DNA from: Apis mellifera
Taxonomy: Eukaryota; Arthropoda; Insecta; Hymenoptera; Apidae
Reading direction: 5' to 3'
Assembly (NCBI RefSeq): GCF_003254395.2
Contig: NC_037647.1
Coordinates: forward strand, 12,032,050 to 12,096,049
Length of the DNA: 64,000 bases
A model generated the notes under the pieces. That model had not been told where the DNA came from and ran no database searches. It worked only from the letters and a program-made list of their open reading frames with translations. This document shows positions 27,564 to 41,300 of the stretch, in pieces (the first letter of the stretch is position 1; the number at the start of each line of letters is the position of its first letter). The position numbers were made by a program, and so were the translations under genes.

Positions 27564-30500
27564 ATGAATTGTATTTTGTTGACACGTGTGTATAATTCTT
27601 CATTTACAATACAAAAAAGTGCAAATTTAATTAGAAATGAATTTTTGGATTATTTTAAAAAAGATTTGGAGCATACTTTTATTCGATCAAGTCCTGTTAT
27701 TTCATTTAATGATCATACAATTGCATTTGTTAATGCTGGCATGAATCAAGTATGTTTTATAAAATAATATTTTTTATAAATATTCATTGAAAAATTAATA
27801 TTACTGTAATATATTAATTATATTATTCTTATGAATGAAAAATTTTAACTATATATTTTTACAATATCATTTATATTGATTTTATTAATTTTTTTTTTAG
27901 TTTAAAGGGATTTTTTTAAATTATTATAATTCACCTGCAATGAAAGTTACAAATTCCCAAAAATGTATAAGAATTAGTGGAAAACACAATGATTTAAATA
28001 TAGTTGGAAATGATAGTTATCATCATACATTTTTTGAAATGTTAGGAAATTGGTCTTTTGGAAGTTATTTTAAAGTATGTTTTTAAAAATATTTTAACAT
28101 ATTTCATTATTTTTAGTTTTTAATTTAAACTATAATAATAAATATAGATTTATATATAGGAAGAAGCTTGTCGTTATGCTTGGAATTTATTAACAAAACA
28201 TTATGGTATTAAGGAGGAATTTTTATATGTAACATACTTTAATGGAGATGAAAAATTAGAATTAAAACCTGATTTAGAATGTAAAGAAATTTGGTTAAAT
28301 ATTGGAGTTAAGAAAGATAAAATTTTACCATTTGGATTACAAGAGAATTTTTGGGAAATGGGTATTTCAGGACCATGTGGACCATGTACTGAAATACATG
28401 TAGATCATACGAAACAATTGAAAAATCGATGTATGCAAATTAACAAAGGATACAAAGATCTCACAGAATTGTGGAATATAGTTTTTATACAATATGAACG
28501 GTATATTAATTTAAAAAAATTGTTATTTTCATATTTTGAAATAAATATATGAATATTTATATTAATATATTATTTTATATAGAATAAATATTTAATATTT
28601 TAAATATGAATTTTTTTTTTTTATTTTATATTTTATATATTTTTTTTACTTTAGGTTGCCAAGTGGTGCAATAATACCTCTATCAAAACATTATGTTGAT
28701 ACAGGCATGGGATTTGAAAGATTAGTTGCAGTATTACAAGAGAAACAATCCAATTATGATACAGATGTTTTCCAACCATTTTTTAAAGCTATTCAAAAAT
28801 ACACAAAAGCACCAGAATATAAAGGCACATTTTGTAATACTGTTGTGAATACTTTTGACACGCAGAATACTCTTGATAGTGGATATAGAATTTTGGCAGA
28901 TCATAGCAGAATGATTACTGTATCATTAGCAGATGGAGTAATACCAGAACAAAGGTAAAATTATTCTGTAGTTATAAGTAACATATTATTTATATACATA
29001 TTATTATATATATAATTTATATATAATATATTATTATATACATAATGATAATATATAATTGTAATTTCAGCAATAAACTTAGAAAAATAATAAGAAAATC
29101 AATTGATGTAAGTGAAAAAATATTTAAAAAAGAGAAAATACTTTCTGAATTATCTTATATTGTAGTAGAAACTTTAGGTAATATTTATCCAGAATTGCAG
29201 AATAATATAAAAAAGGTATTATACAACAAAATATAGTATGGATATTTATATTATTATATTAATAAATTTAAAATTTATTTTCTTGCATATATCTTATTAT
29301 ATAATATAATTGAAATTAGGTACAAAAAATAATAGAACATGAAGAAGAATTATATAAAAGATTAAAATATACTTCTAGTAAACAATGGATACAACTTATT
29401 AAAACGTATCCTCAATTGAGCTCAATTACTGAATGGTTATCTCCTGGTCTTAGAGATGGATATAAATATCTTCAAAACATACATAATGATTTGTATGTAT
29501 AATTTATAATTTATAAATATGCAGGATTTATATTAAATAAAAAAATTGTTTTTTTTTTGTTATTAGATTAAACCATGAAATTTAGATTAAATTATTAAAC
29601 TAAATTAGACTATTTTTTCTTCTAAATTTTATACACAATTATAGAATTTTTTTTTATTAAATGATTATTATCTATCTTTTTGGCTTTAATTATAATAAAT
29701 TATAATTAATTATAATAAACATGAATTTAGACGAATATGTGAATATCAGAAACAAAGTATTAATTAATCAAACGAATTTGATTTTTTGCTCATATTTTTA
29801 TCATATTTTTATTTAGCTTTCAATATATTTAGATTTATAATTCAATAGTTAAGAAAATTTTTTTTATAAAAGTTTTGATTTTATGAATTTTTAATAATGT
29901 TGTACTTAAATTAATTTTTTATTAGCTATCATAAAATTATTAAATAAATATCATATGCAATTCATATGCAAAATGGTCCAACTTTGATAAGAAAATCTTG
30001 AGCTTTTGAATAATTTTGATATTATCAAATTTAATTATTTGAAAATTTAAAAAAAGCAATTTTTTTAGATAAAATTTTACATATTAAAATATACATGTTG
30101 TGTAATATATTGTTTATTTCATAGAAAAGTAACTAAAGTATTACCAGGAAGTGTCTCCTTTAAATTGTATGATACATATGGATTAAATATAGAAACAATA
30201 AAAGAATTAGCAGAAATTGAATGTTTATATTTCGATGAAGAAGCTTTTTATGAAGAATTAGAGAATCTGAAGAATCAATCAAGAATTGGTCTTGAAAAGA
30301 GTGATTTAATAGATATTAAAAAATCGTTAGAAATACTTGAAAAAAATTATGTACCTAAAACTGATGACAGTTTTAAATATAAATATGTTCTTAATGGAAA
30401 TAGTTATGAGTTTCCTAAAATTGAAAGTAAAATCCTAGCATTAATTATAAATGGTAAAAATTATCATTGATTTAATAATATTGTTTAAATATAGTGGAAG

Positions 30501-31747
30501 AATACACAATTTGTTTGCTATAGATAATATAATATTAAACAAAACGAATGAAACAAATAATGATATATGTACAATAATTAATAAGAAAGTTGCAAATTAC
30601 AATACAGAATCAAATAAAGATGAAATAGGAATTATATTGGATAAAACAGTCTGTTATTCATCAGAAGGTGGTCAAATATCGGATAAAGGTTTTATTTATA
30701 TACAAAATTTGATTTTTAACATAAATAATGTGAAGAAAATTAATGGATACGTAATACATTATGGAAAATTTTCACATGTTTATTTAAAGTAAGTTTTAAT
30801 TTTAATTTAATTTTAATTTATATTTATTATAATATAATATTATAATTATATATTATATTTATTAATATAATATAAAAAATCTAAAGGAATTTATTACATA
30901 CAGAAAAGACATTGAGAAATTAAAAATTGGAGATAATTGTTTAGTTTGTATTGAACCCAAATTTCGTATAGAAACAATGCAACATCATACTGCAACACAT
31001 TTATTACATGCAATAATACAACAGAAAATGCAAGCAGTTTATTTACGTCATTCTCTTGTTCTCCCATATGGTTTAAAGTGTCAATTTAATTCATTTGGAG
31101 AAAAACTTTCTTTTAAACAATTGAAAGAAATTGAAGAATTTATAAATACTATTATCACAGCTAATGTTCCAGTTACTACAAAAGTATTAAATGCCATGGA
31201 ATTATTAGCAGAAGATTCTGTAACATTAATACCAGGACAGATTTGTCCTTATAAAGACATTAGAATTATAGAAATTAATTTCTCTGACTTGAAATCGAAG
31301 TAAGTATTTTTTAAGAAATAATATTAGAAAATTATACATTCTACAAGTATCTTTTTTTTTTAATATTTTTTTTTATTTTATAAAATTGAATATTTTTTTA
31401 GAGAAACATGTTGCGGTACGCACATACTGAAAACAGCAGAACTAGAATATTTTTGTTTTCTTAATTATTCCTCAAAAGGAGCATCAAATTTTATTCTTAA
31501 AGCAATTGTAGGATCACTTGCAAAAACTGCTAAAATGGCAGGTAAAAATATGCAGTATAAAATTTTGGATTTAGAAAATAAATTGAAAAATGGAAAAATT
31601 ACATGTGAAACATTTAAAACAATTAGTAAAGAGATGGAGAATGAATTAAAAAATGTAAATACACTAATACCATATTTTATTAAAGAAGAATGTTTAACAA
31701 AATTAAAAGATTTAAATAAAATTACTCATATACAAAAAAAACAATAA
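27564..31747 (+). CDS. Alanyl-tRNA synthetase, mitochondrial type, complete, 10 exons
   Basis: Charges mitochondrial tRNA-Ala and clears mischarged Ser/Gly-tRNA. Exons: 27564-27749, 27901-28074, 28160-28500, 28655-28954, 29071-29215, 29320-29492, 30125-30453, 30524-30788, 30904-31299, 31402-31747, giving 884 aa. Class II core: FVNAGMNQFKGIF around residue 60, motif 2 HHTFFEMLGNWSFG around 110, GISGPCGPCTEIH around 190, motif 3 DTGMGFERL around 245. The editing domain has HHTATH (about 665-670) and CCGTH (about 773-777), so its zinc-binding residues are present. The Arg/Ser-bearing N-terminus (MNCILLTRVYNSSF) fits a short mitochondrial targeting peptide, and divergence and size point to the mitochondrial paralogue. 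It ends soon after the editing domain, about 100 residues short of human AARS2 (985 aa), so most or all of the C-terminal C-Ala domain is missing. The 70-nt intron 30454-30523 was fixed by phase: nearer AGs at 30494 and 30500 break the frame. Confidence 0.93.
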
Positions 31748-32859
31748 AAAAAAGTAAGTATTGATATTGGTTTTTTTTTAATAAAATAACGATAATATTG
31801 AAATATTAATTATTTTCAATTTTATAATAAACATAACATTACGTATAATTTATTCATTACAGATATTCAAAGAAATAAAAAAATATGATTGAGACATTGA
31901 ATATAATCTGATCTGTATAAACAGGTTTGTTTATTTTTTCTTTTTACTTTTTAAAACATTATTTCAAAAATTTTTTATTTTTTATTATTATAATTTAATT
32001 ATAATAATAATTTTTTAATATTAATAATGTAAAAATAATGTAATGTAATTATATATGTATATAATAATGTAATGTATTTATATTTAATATATACTTTATT
32101 ATTATTTTGATAAAACAATATATTATTTATATAATTATATTATTATATTATTTATATTATTTATATATTAATTATATTTGCATTTTTTAAAATTATATTT
32201 ATCTAAATATTATTTCATATATATATTCATAATTAAATAGATATTATTAATTATAATTTAACTGAGAAAAATTAACTTGAACATTTAATTAAATTTATAT
32301 TTCTATTTTTCAATAAAAATTTCAAATATACTTACATGAATCTGCATAAAAATTTTTTTTCTTATTTATTATCATTGATATATAAACTTTATGTCATAAA
32401 AGAAATTGAAATAATATAATACAATAGAACAACATAAATTATTACAACAATATAAATATTACATGTCAATATTATACATTAATAATTTAGAAATTTTAAA
32501 TCATTAATAATTATAATTTAGTTTTTACATTCAAATTTTAATAATTTATATTTATTATAGAAATTTCAATTTTTTTTATTTTAGACATAAACTTTATAAG
32601 TTTTCAAAAATTGTTTAAATAATATATAATAATAAAATATATTATAAAATTAGAAATATTGTTAATAATTTATCAATTATTCTTATTATTAATTAAAAAA
32701 AATTAGAAATCTGTTTTATAAAATGATATATATATGAATGTATTAATATTAATTTTATATAGCCATTATATAATAAAAATTCTTTTTATTATATTATTAT
32801 ATATATTTTTATATTAATAATTATATATATATATATATAGATTCATTATTCATTATTCG
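31748..32859. other. Convergent intergenic region (AlaRS 3' end / PTPMT1 3' end)
   Basis: AT-rich with TA runs. It lies between the stops of two converging genes and has no other open frame worth naming. Confidence 0.6.
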
Positions 32860-33796
32860 TTATTTTTTTACATGATTATTATAAAAGAGTGTCAATGCAT
32901 TCCATTGCTGTTTATGTAATAATATATGTGGTCTTTTTTGCTGTATATATGTTATTGCTTCTTCTGGAGTCCATTGATTCTTCTAGATATACATTATAAT
33001 ATAAAATATTCAATATTTTATTGAAGAATATTGTACAAAAATTTTTTAAAAAATTTAATTCATATATCTTCAATTATCTTACCATCATTAAATAACATCC
33101 AACTAATGTTGCACTACGTGTTCTCCCTGCTTTACAGTGTACATAAACACTTTTAGGATGATAACTTTTATCAGAATTAATAGAATTATTTAATGTATTT
33201 GCATTACGAAATTTATTGATAAAATTTACACCAAGATGTAACTTTTCTTGTGAAGGTGATTCAAAAATATCTGTTACAGATAATTGTAAAAATTCTATAT
33301 TATTTTTATTCCATTCCTAGAAAATGTATAATATTAAGCAGTTAAATATTGTTTACTGATTTTGATATTTTAATATAGTTATTAAAAACTTTTATTTACA
33401 TAATGATAATTTCAATATATATACCTTTTCATTGGAAAACAACCGTAATTCATAATCTTCATTCATTGAAACAACAGCTTGAACATTTTCTTCAACTATT
33501 AACTAAAATAAATAACTAAAATTTATAGATCTTATTTTTCCGAACGTTTTTTTAAATTTAAATTATATATGTATATATTTCTTAAATTTTTCTTAAATAT
33601 TTATTATTTATTTCTGAAGTTTGAAAATTAATTATTAAGATTATTTAAAATTATATACCTGTTTTGTCATACTTCGAAATGGTAAAGCACCTAATATAAC
33701 AGTTTCGTCAATTCTATCATACCAATTTCTCGATGAAATTTTTTCCATTAATATATTATAAACTAATGTTGGATAAAATGTCACCCTTGCAAACAT
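32860..33796 (-). CDS. PTPMT1-like mitochondrial dual-specificity phosphatase, complete, 4 coding exons
   Basis: PTPMT1 dephosphorylates phosphatidylglycerophosphate at the inner mitochondrial membrane on the way to cardiolipin. Minus-strand exons: 33796-33659, 33502-33425, 33316-33083, 32982-32860. All are in phase 0 and give 190 aa (human 201). The N-terminus MFARVTFYPTLVYNI and then WYDRIDETVILGALPFRS are hallmarks of PTPMT1 rather than other dual-specificity phosphatases. A P-loop HCKAGRTRS carries catalytic Cys133 and Arg139, and the general acid is probably Asp88 in SVTD. A non-coding 5' exon is indicated by an acceptor two bases before the ATG (33799) and a good donor (CAGTTT|GTAAGT) at 33982-33983. 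The gene converges on the AlaRS gene. The next gene in the same direction, MTG1, ends 744 bases upstream. Only the finer substrate assignment is borrowed from the family. Confidence 0.93.
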
Positions 33797-34539
33797 TGCT
33801 GTTAATTTTAATTGATTAAAAATAATTATTATAATTTAAAATATATATTATTTAATGAAATAATAATAAATCAATTCTAATATAATATATGTATTACAAC
33901 TTTCATTCAATAATTAAATTCAATAAATGAAATAATTCTATTAAAAATATTTTTTCATCAATGCCCTTGTCGAAAAACTTACAAACTGTTGTAACATTGT
34001 AGAAAGTTCCTTAAGTGAAAGTAAGATAATTATATATACGAAGAAGGGACTGTACATTAGATACATAACATAACGGTACATAATGTTACGATATAACAAA
34101 TTTATAAAATTAAAAAATCTAAATAAGATAATATAATTTATATTAATTTACAATTAATTTTGAAAATTTCTTTGAAAAAATTACACAATTATATAAAAAG
34201 ATATATATAATATAGATATAATACGAAGATAATTTATCCGTTAAAAATAAATTTTTTTTTTTAATTACGATAATATACATATTATTGGAATATGTATATA
34301 CATTTGATATGATTTATGGTTTATTTTTTTAATATTTTAATATATAATAAAATAATTGTATAATATCTCTAACACTATTTTTACTAATTATTATTTAACA
34401 TAATATTTTGGATATTTCAATTTACTTTTTTAAATTTCTCAGATTTATTCTATTAAGATTTATTATATCATATATAAACAAAAAAATATGTATAAACAAA
34501 TTTAATAATATATGATACCTATGTATTCTGTATTGAATT

Positions 34540-35514
34540 TCATCTTGTTGATAATAGCGGTAATAAATCTTCATCTAAGCAATAATAACCTAATTCTCCT
34601 TTTCTGAATAAAGAGAGAAAATATTCTGCTGCAAATCTTAAATCTGGTTTTATAATTTTTTTACCATCATAATTCTTAATTTTTAAAGTTTTTTTCGATT
34701 TTGCTGCAATGTATATAAGAACATCTGATACATTATCAGATGGTTTTGTTAATCCTAATTTTTTTACATATTCAAATCGTTTATGTTTATTTAACCAAAA
34801 TAATAAAAAATCTGCAAGTAGTTCTGGCCCTATTAAATGATCTTGCATACAACTAGCTAATGCTAACTTCAATCCTGTATTTATATCATTTATTTTAGGA
34901 ATTAAAATTCCAGGTGTATCTAAAACATAAATATTTGGATTTTCTGATATTTTAACTCTTGTTGATACAGATCGTGTAACACCAGCAATACCACCAACTT
35001 GTACAGCACTACTTTTATGCAGGATATTACTTCTTAATCGATTGATTAATGATGATTTTCCTACATTTGGAATACCTATAATCATCATTTGAAATGAAGA
35101 TTCCTCTGATCTATTATATCGATTTGATTTTTTAATTAATTTTTGTGCTAAAGGTATTAATTCTCTAACACCTTCACATTTTACATTTTTAAAATTAGTA
35201 AATAATATATTATATAATCCCTTTTTATTTAAACTTTCTATTATAGAATCCTTAAATCTCATATCACTTAAATCTATTTTATTTAATATAAAAATATGAG
35301 GTTTCAATCCAGTTAAAACATTGTTAAAATCTGCATAATGTCCAGAAATAGGAATTCTTGCATCATGAACTTCAATGATACAATCTACATTTTTTAACTG
35401 ATGCTGCATTTGTTTTAATCCTTTACCCATATGTCCAGGAAACCATCTTAATATATCTGTATTTGTTAGATGAAAAGTATCACGAAATTTGGGTGCTACA
35501 TTACCTAGACTCAT
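34540..35514 (-). CDS. MTG1: Mitochondrial ribosome-associated GTPase 1 (MTG1), complete, single exon
   Basis: Circularly permuted GTPase of the YlqF/MTG1 family, needed for late assembly of the mitochondrial large ribosomal subunit at the inner membrane. The 324-aa frame has no intron. The GTPase motifs appear in permuted order: G4 NKID (78-81), G1 GIPNVGKSS (147-155), G2 around Thr180 in GVTRS, G3 DTPG (199-202). The permuted order and the N-terminal WFPGHMGKG motif (24-32) are diagnostic of this family. Length matches human MTG1 (334). The start is the only Met that leaves the N-terminal motif complete. It lies head-to-head with tomosyn, 2.1 kb away. Confidence 0.95.
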   Translation of the reverse strand: MSLGNVAPKFRDTFHLTNTDILRWFPGHMGKGLKQMQHQLKNVDCIIEVHDARIPISGHYADFNNVLTGLKPHIFILNKIDLSDMRFKDSIIESLNKKGLYNILFTNFKNVKCEGVRELIPLAQKLIKKSNRYNRSEESSFQMMIIGIPNVGKSSLINRLRSNILHKSSAVQVGGIAGVTRSVSTRVKISENPNIYVLDTPGILIPKINDINTGLKLALASCMQDHLIGPELLADFLLFWLNKHKRFEYVKKLGLTKPSDNVSDVLIYIAAKSKKTLKIKNYDGKKIIKPDLRFAAEYFLSLFRKGELGYYCLDEDLLPLLSTR

Positions 35515-36691
35515 TTTTTTGATATAATTTTAATTTATATATTCCTTTTGGAAATTTTCCTGAAATAATATTTTTATCATACAATATTTTTAATTAGTTG
35601 ATAAATATATAATACATGTCAAATTTTTTAATAAATATATTTACCATTTACAATTTAATTTATATATACATATATATAAAATATATATTTATATAATATA
35701 TATTTTAAATATGTACATTTAAAATATTGATATGATAAAAAATTAATAATTACCTTTCACAAATTCTATTCCGAATATATCATAATAATAATAAATAGTT
35801 TTGAATACTACCAACCTTATCATTCTTCATATGCTTAGATATATTTTTCATTTACGAAAATATTCAAAATGATTGTATATTAAATTTTTAAAATTAAACA
35901 TATTAAAATGAAGAGAAAGTTATTTAGAGACTGATATAATAAAATAAAACATATGACTACGATATAATAATAAATATTTTATAATAAATGGATAATTAAA
36001 TGCGTTAAATTTTGTTTAAATTTTGTTTTGCTTAATATCTTTTATTTTTATGAAAATATATTAATATATTCTTATTTTCTATAAATATATATATAAATAA
36101 AATATATAACATACATGTTTGTATATTATGTACATTGTAAATTAACTAAAGTTGATTATATAAAATTGTAAATATTAAAAAAAAACTTAAAAACTTTTTT
36201 TTTAAATTTAAATTTTTTTTAATTATGTAGTTAATGAAGTAAATTTTTTAAATGTTTTGTAATTTCTTATATTGAATTAGTTTTATATGATTATATGTAT
36301 ACATTATTAAAAAATAAATAATAATAAATTAATTATTTTATTAATGATTTTAAATAAAAATTTGTATATAATAATATATTAATAGTAAATTTATATACAA
36401 TAGTGAAAGTAATTAAATTATGAAAAAGAAGAAATTGTATTTTTTACAATAGATTTTAAATATGTAAATAAAATTCAATTCAATAAAAGTTTTAATTCAA
36501 TCATTAGAATCATTTTTTTGCATCGTGATAAATAAATATTTTATAAAATTTCGAGAAAATGCGGAGCATCAAAACTAGTAATTTCATTGACGATTTGTAT
36601 CTAAAATCTATGTATTGTATATTTATGGATCTAATAATAAAATCCCTAGAAAAAATACTATATAGCATTAATAGAAATGTAATATTCAGAT

Positions 36692-36723
<32 letters not shown>

Positions 36724-37079
36724 TATTATTAATATTTATTATATAAGTAATAAATATATATATAATAAAATCATATAAAAAATATGTATTAAATAAAAAC
36801 TAGATAAATTTATTTAGTGAATTGTATGTATAATATACTAGAATGCGAATTTCATTCTAAATCTCAATTTATATTTAAATAATTAGATACGAAATTTATA
36901 AATATAAATTAAATATAATTTAAAATATAAATTATTATTTATAATTAAGATTTATAATTAATAATTAAGATAATTTATAATCTATAATTAATTTAAATAG
37001 ATCAATATTTTTAAATTAACTATTTTTGTTTCTAGATTATTTTAACGATGATACGAACTTGACATAAAAACTTGGCATA
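35515..37079. other. AT-rich intergenic DNA upstream of MTG1
   Basis: No gene seen. It holds an ATT-type microsatellite at about 36690-36735 and long AT runs. The MTG1 promoter should lie at the left end. Confidence 0.55.
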
Positions 37080-37595
37080 AAGTTTCGTTCACGATTGCGC
37101 ACAAAGTTGGTTCGCGGTCGTGCAAGAGTCCACATGAGCCTGTTGCCAGTTATTGATCCTGACACGATTAAACAACACTGCATTGCTGTCAACTACGAAA
37201 ACAATTCTGATCACGCAGCATTTATAAAAACGTGGCGATAAATTGTTACGGTAACGTGTGCGCCTACATTTACACAAAGTACTATGATATCGAAATGTGC
37301 TGTAGTGCCTCTTCGACGTCATCGTTGTTCTGTCAAAATGTAGAAGTTTCGTAAGACTCGAAATATCGATGAGTGACACTTGTACCATTTGTACGGAAAG
37401 ATGTCATCGGTAGTTTTTTGCGGAAAAAGAAACTTTTAAATAAAACATATTGAAAATTCTTATTACTAAGAAATTTGTAATTTTTTGTTAAACGCATTTT
37501 TTAAAAACTACGTATTTTGACTTGGAACTCTAAGAAGAGTTGAATTTGTATTGCTGCTGCACATGTGATCCTTTAGGTGTTATCTTCGATTCGTA
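37080..37595 (+). promoter_or_regulatory. Probable tomosyn promoter and 5' UTR
   Basis: Composition changes sharply here from AT-rich to CpG-bearing mixed sequence just upstream of the tomosyn start codon. A CRE-like octamer CGACGTCA (one mismatch from TGACGTCA) lies at 37314-37321. A minus-strand open frame over this block (37089-37388) has no motif and is probably chance. No TATA box can be singled out. Confidence 0.45.
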
Positions 37596-38347
37596 ATGAA
37601 GAAGTTTACAATTAAAGGCGTGCTTGACGGTTTCCGATCGTCGGTACCGCAACCCGTCAAACCCGATCAAGAAATCGTCGAAAATTTACGGCCGGAACAT
37701 TTTCAAGTAAAGAAGGTCAGTGACAATAACATATTATTAATTTCAAGTTACATACATAAATAGACTTTCAATTATCTTATTTAAGATGTATGAAAGTAAT
37801 TTGCGTATGTTATGTACTTTCAATTTATAATATTACTTTCTTTTGAAATTTATATTTCTAGTTTATAATTGGAATGACCCAATTAAAAAATATTAATTGC
37901 ATTCTGCGATCTATTTTGAGGTTTATCTTTTACATATTTTAGCATGGTTATATGATTTATATATAACTATGAAATTAATATATTAATTAGATACATATTA
38001 TTACATGTAAATTATTAATATATAATTATATCGTAATAAAGTAAAATCATCGATATATTATATTATCATCGTAAAAGTTTATGCCATGATACTGCTGCTA
38101 TTAATAATATATAGAAACATTTGAAAATAATTATAAATAAGATATTATAAAAAAGATATTGTAAAAATAATTAAAAGTAAAAAGATTTAATTATACATAT
38201 TTAATATATCTTAAATACATACGAAATTGTAATTATTATTTTAAAGTTAATATAATATTGTTGGTAAGCAATATCTTTTTAAATATTTTTTGATATATCC
38301 ATTTTCGATGAATAATATTGAATATAGAGTATACACGTTGAGAATTA

Positions 38348-38387
<40 letters not shown>

Positions 38388-41300
38388 GAAAGATTAATTA
38401 ACATATATTTCTGATTTAAATATAGTTAAATTAAATTATGACAAATATCATGAAAATGTAAATTAATTGTGAGAAAATTGAATATAAATTAAATTGTAAA
38501 AGAAAATTATTCAAATTATAATTATATAATAAATAAACGAAGGAATAAAATCTATGTAGAAATCTGTATAAAAATATTTTTTTATGAATGCCAATTGAAA
38601 TTTTTTTTTAAAATATACAAGTTGTCAAATTACTTCGAATATGTTTTAAAATTTTAAATCGATTTTTAAATCAATTCCGATTTTAATTGTTCCAAAAAAA
38701 GATTTATATAAATTTAAATAAAAGAATTAATTATTATTTTTAATTTTTTCAAAACTTTACATTTAATATATGTATTAAACATTTAATCGATTAATATCTT
38801 TAATATTCTAAATAAAAGAAGATTACTATATTATATACGAAAGAAACATGCACTTTTATGATGCATATCTGATATCGATAGTTTATCCTAAGTATATGTA
38901 TATTATATATCATCAAGCTAACATTTGTGGATCGCGTATCAACATGACATAGGAAAATACGAATATTATTTTAAAATTGTTTAAATCTAACGATGAAAAT
39001 TAATTCGAATTTTTTGACAATAACGTATTAACATTATTTTAACAGCATTTTTTATTTTAAAAACATAAAATACGTAATAATTATTTACTATATAAATATA
39101 TTTGTATTTTTAATATTTTCTAGAGAAAAAAAGTTTGAAGATTTAACCTAATTTCTTAAAATTTTTTTATTAATTATTTATTTAATGTGTATAGATATAA
39201 ATCAGAACATAGTTCAAAAACATTGTTTTTAATATAAATTTATAAATATGAAACAACAATTAGGAATATAAAACTCAAAATTCACAATAATTGTGCATAA
39301 CGCTATCAATAAATAATCTTAACATTTTAATTCATTGGATATTCAATAATAAATTTGCTATTTTTAAAAAGAAAAAAAGCTCGAAATGTAAAACTTTTAA
39401 AAGATGTAAAAATATTATTATTTATATAAATTATATTATAAATAAAATATTGTTTATATTTATAATAAATTTTTACATGATATATATAAAATTTTTTTAT
39501 CTTTTAAATTTGTTCCATAAAGAATATGATTAAAGTATAGATTTTTCCACCACTTTGAGTGATTCTGGCTATTTTTCTAAAAATATTAATACACAATATG
39601 TGAACGCAATTTATTGTTTTATAATTCAAATTCATATTCAAATTATTATTTTTCCAGCATTTCTATCAATTACATTTTTTATTTCGCGATTAATTCAAAG
39701 TATAAAGCGATATTTAAACTACATGCAACAAACATGGCAAAATGCGCGCATAAAAGAGGTTACTTTTAATGGAAGTGAGTGCAGGCCGGGATTCGACACA
39801 GCTGTGTCGATAGCAATATCGAAACGAATTTCTCTATCTTCTATGTCATGCGTATCGGTTTATGCACCTTTAAAAACAATTATGTCACCTATATAAACCG
39901 ATATAAACTGTTATTGGCAAAATGAAATTTCGACTCGCGTTTCAAGATACATAATAATAATCTATTATAATGTGATACATATGATATAAAATAAAATGTT
40001 AATATCTCTCAATATTCTTTGCTATTCGTGAACTGTATTGATTATATCTGTGATTACATAGATATTTAGTAGCGTAATTATAATAATATTAAATTATTGA
40101 ACAGATTTTTAACAGACGTGGACGAATATTTTTTTTTTTTATAATAAAAATATATAAAGGAATCTTTAAATATTAATATAAAAAAACTCTTGAAAAATTT
40201 TAATTGTTTAATAAAGAATTTTTTTTTATTTAAAAGATTTATTTAAAAGATACGTAGAATATCAAAATTTCTTATCTCTTTATATACTTTGGTTATAAAC
40301 ATATAATGAATTTTTAAAATGTAAAAATGTGCCGTTTCGCATAATTATATTAATGTGTTGTTTCAGCAACATGAAAGCAAATGTTAACTCCTGAAAAATG
40401 CTTATTTAACAGGATTTTAATATTCAAGTTTTAATTATTTTTTAAATATATTTCTGGTTTATCGTCGAAAAATTAAAATTGTATATGTATTATTGATAAC
40501 ATGTATATATATATATATAATATATTTATTGACAAAAAACCAAAGTAGATTAATATAAAATTTATTAAATACTTGCCAAGAATGATTTATTTAAAAGTTA
40601 TAATTTTTTCATTACTAAAAAACTTTATAAAATTAATTTTCTATTTAAATTTCAAGATATTTATTTTCACGTTTAAAATTTTCTAATTATAATTTCTACG
40701 AATCATTAATTAAATGGATATTATGCAGATTGAAAAAAAGTATATAATTATAAATTTCCTTTTAAAAAAATGATGGAAAACACAATTAATATTGCAAAAA
40801 AATCTATTTATCTGGAAAATCCTTTTTAATCCTCTAGATATATATAAACATTATAAAGTTGAATTTTTAATTAAATTCTATTTTTATATACGTAGGTATA
40901 TTTCAATGGAGTATTAAGATAAAAATAAACACCTTGTAAAAAAGTTGATCTCGATATTTAAATATGTTACCGATCAAATGAAATGTAAAAAAATGTTTTA
41001 TCGTTAAACGTTATTTGTAAGCAAGTAAAAATGTACGATAATTATATTCACTATAACATATTGCATTTCCTCGATTAGATTACAGATTAAGCTAGTTTCA
41101 ATTGCGTGACTCTTTTTGCTTGGCACGCTTCAAGTCTTAAATAATAATGTTAATTTTTACATTTAAAAAAAAAAAAGTTTAATCAATATAATTTTTAAAT
41201 ACTTAATTAATACTTAAAATTCTATATGTTTTTTATATTTCATCAAATATTTATATACTTTTATTTATAATTGTAAATGAATACAGCAGCAATTTAATTA

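Noticed and set aside
37089..37388. 99-codon minus-strand frame in front of tomosyn
   Set aside because: No motif, no splice signals, and it covers the probable tomosyn promoter and 5' UTR.
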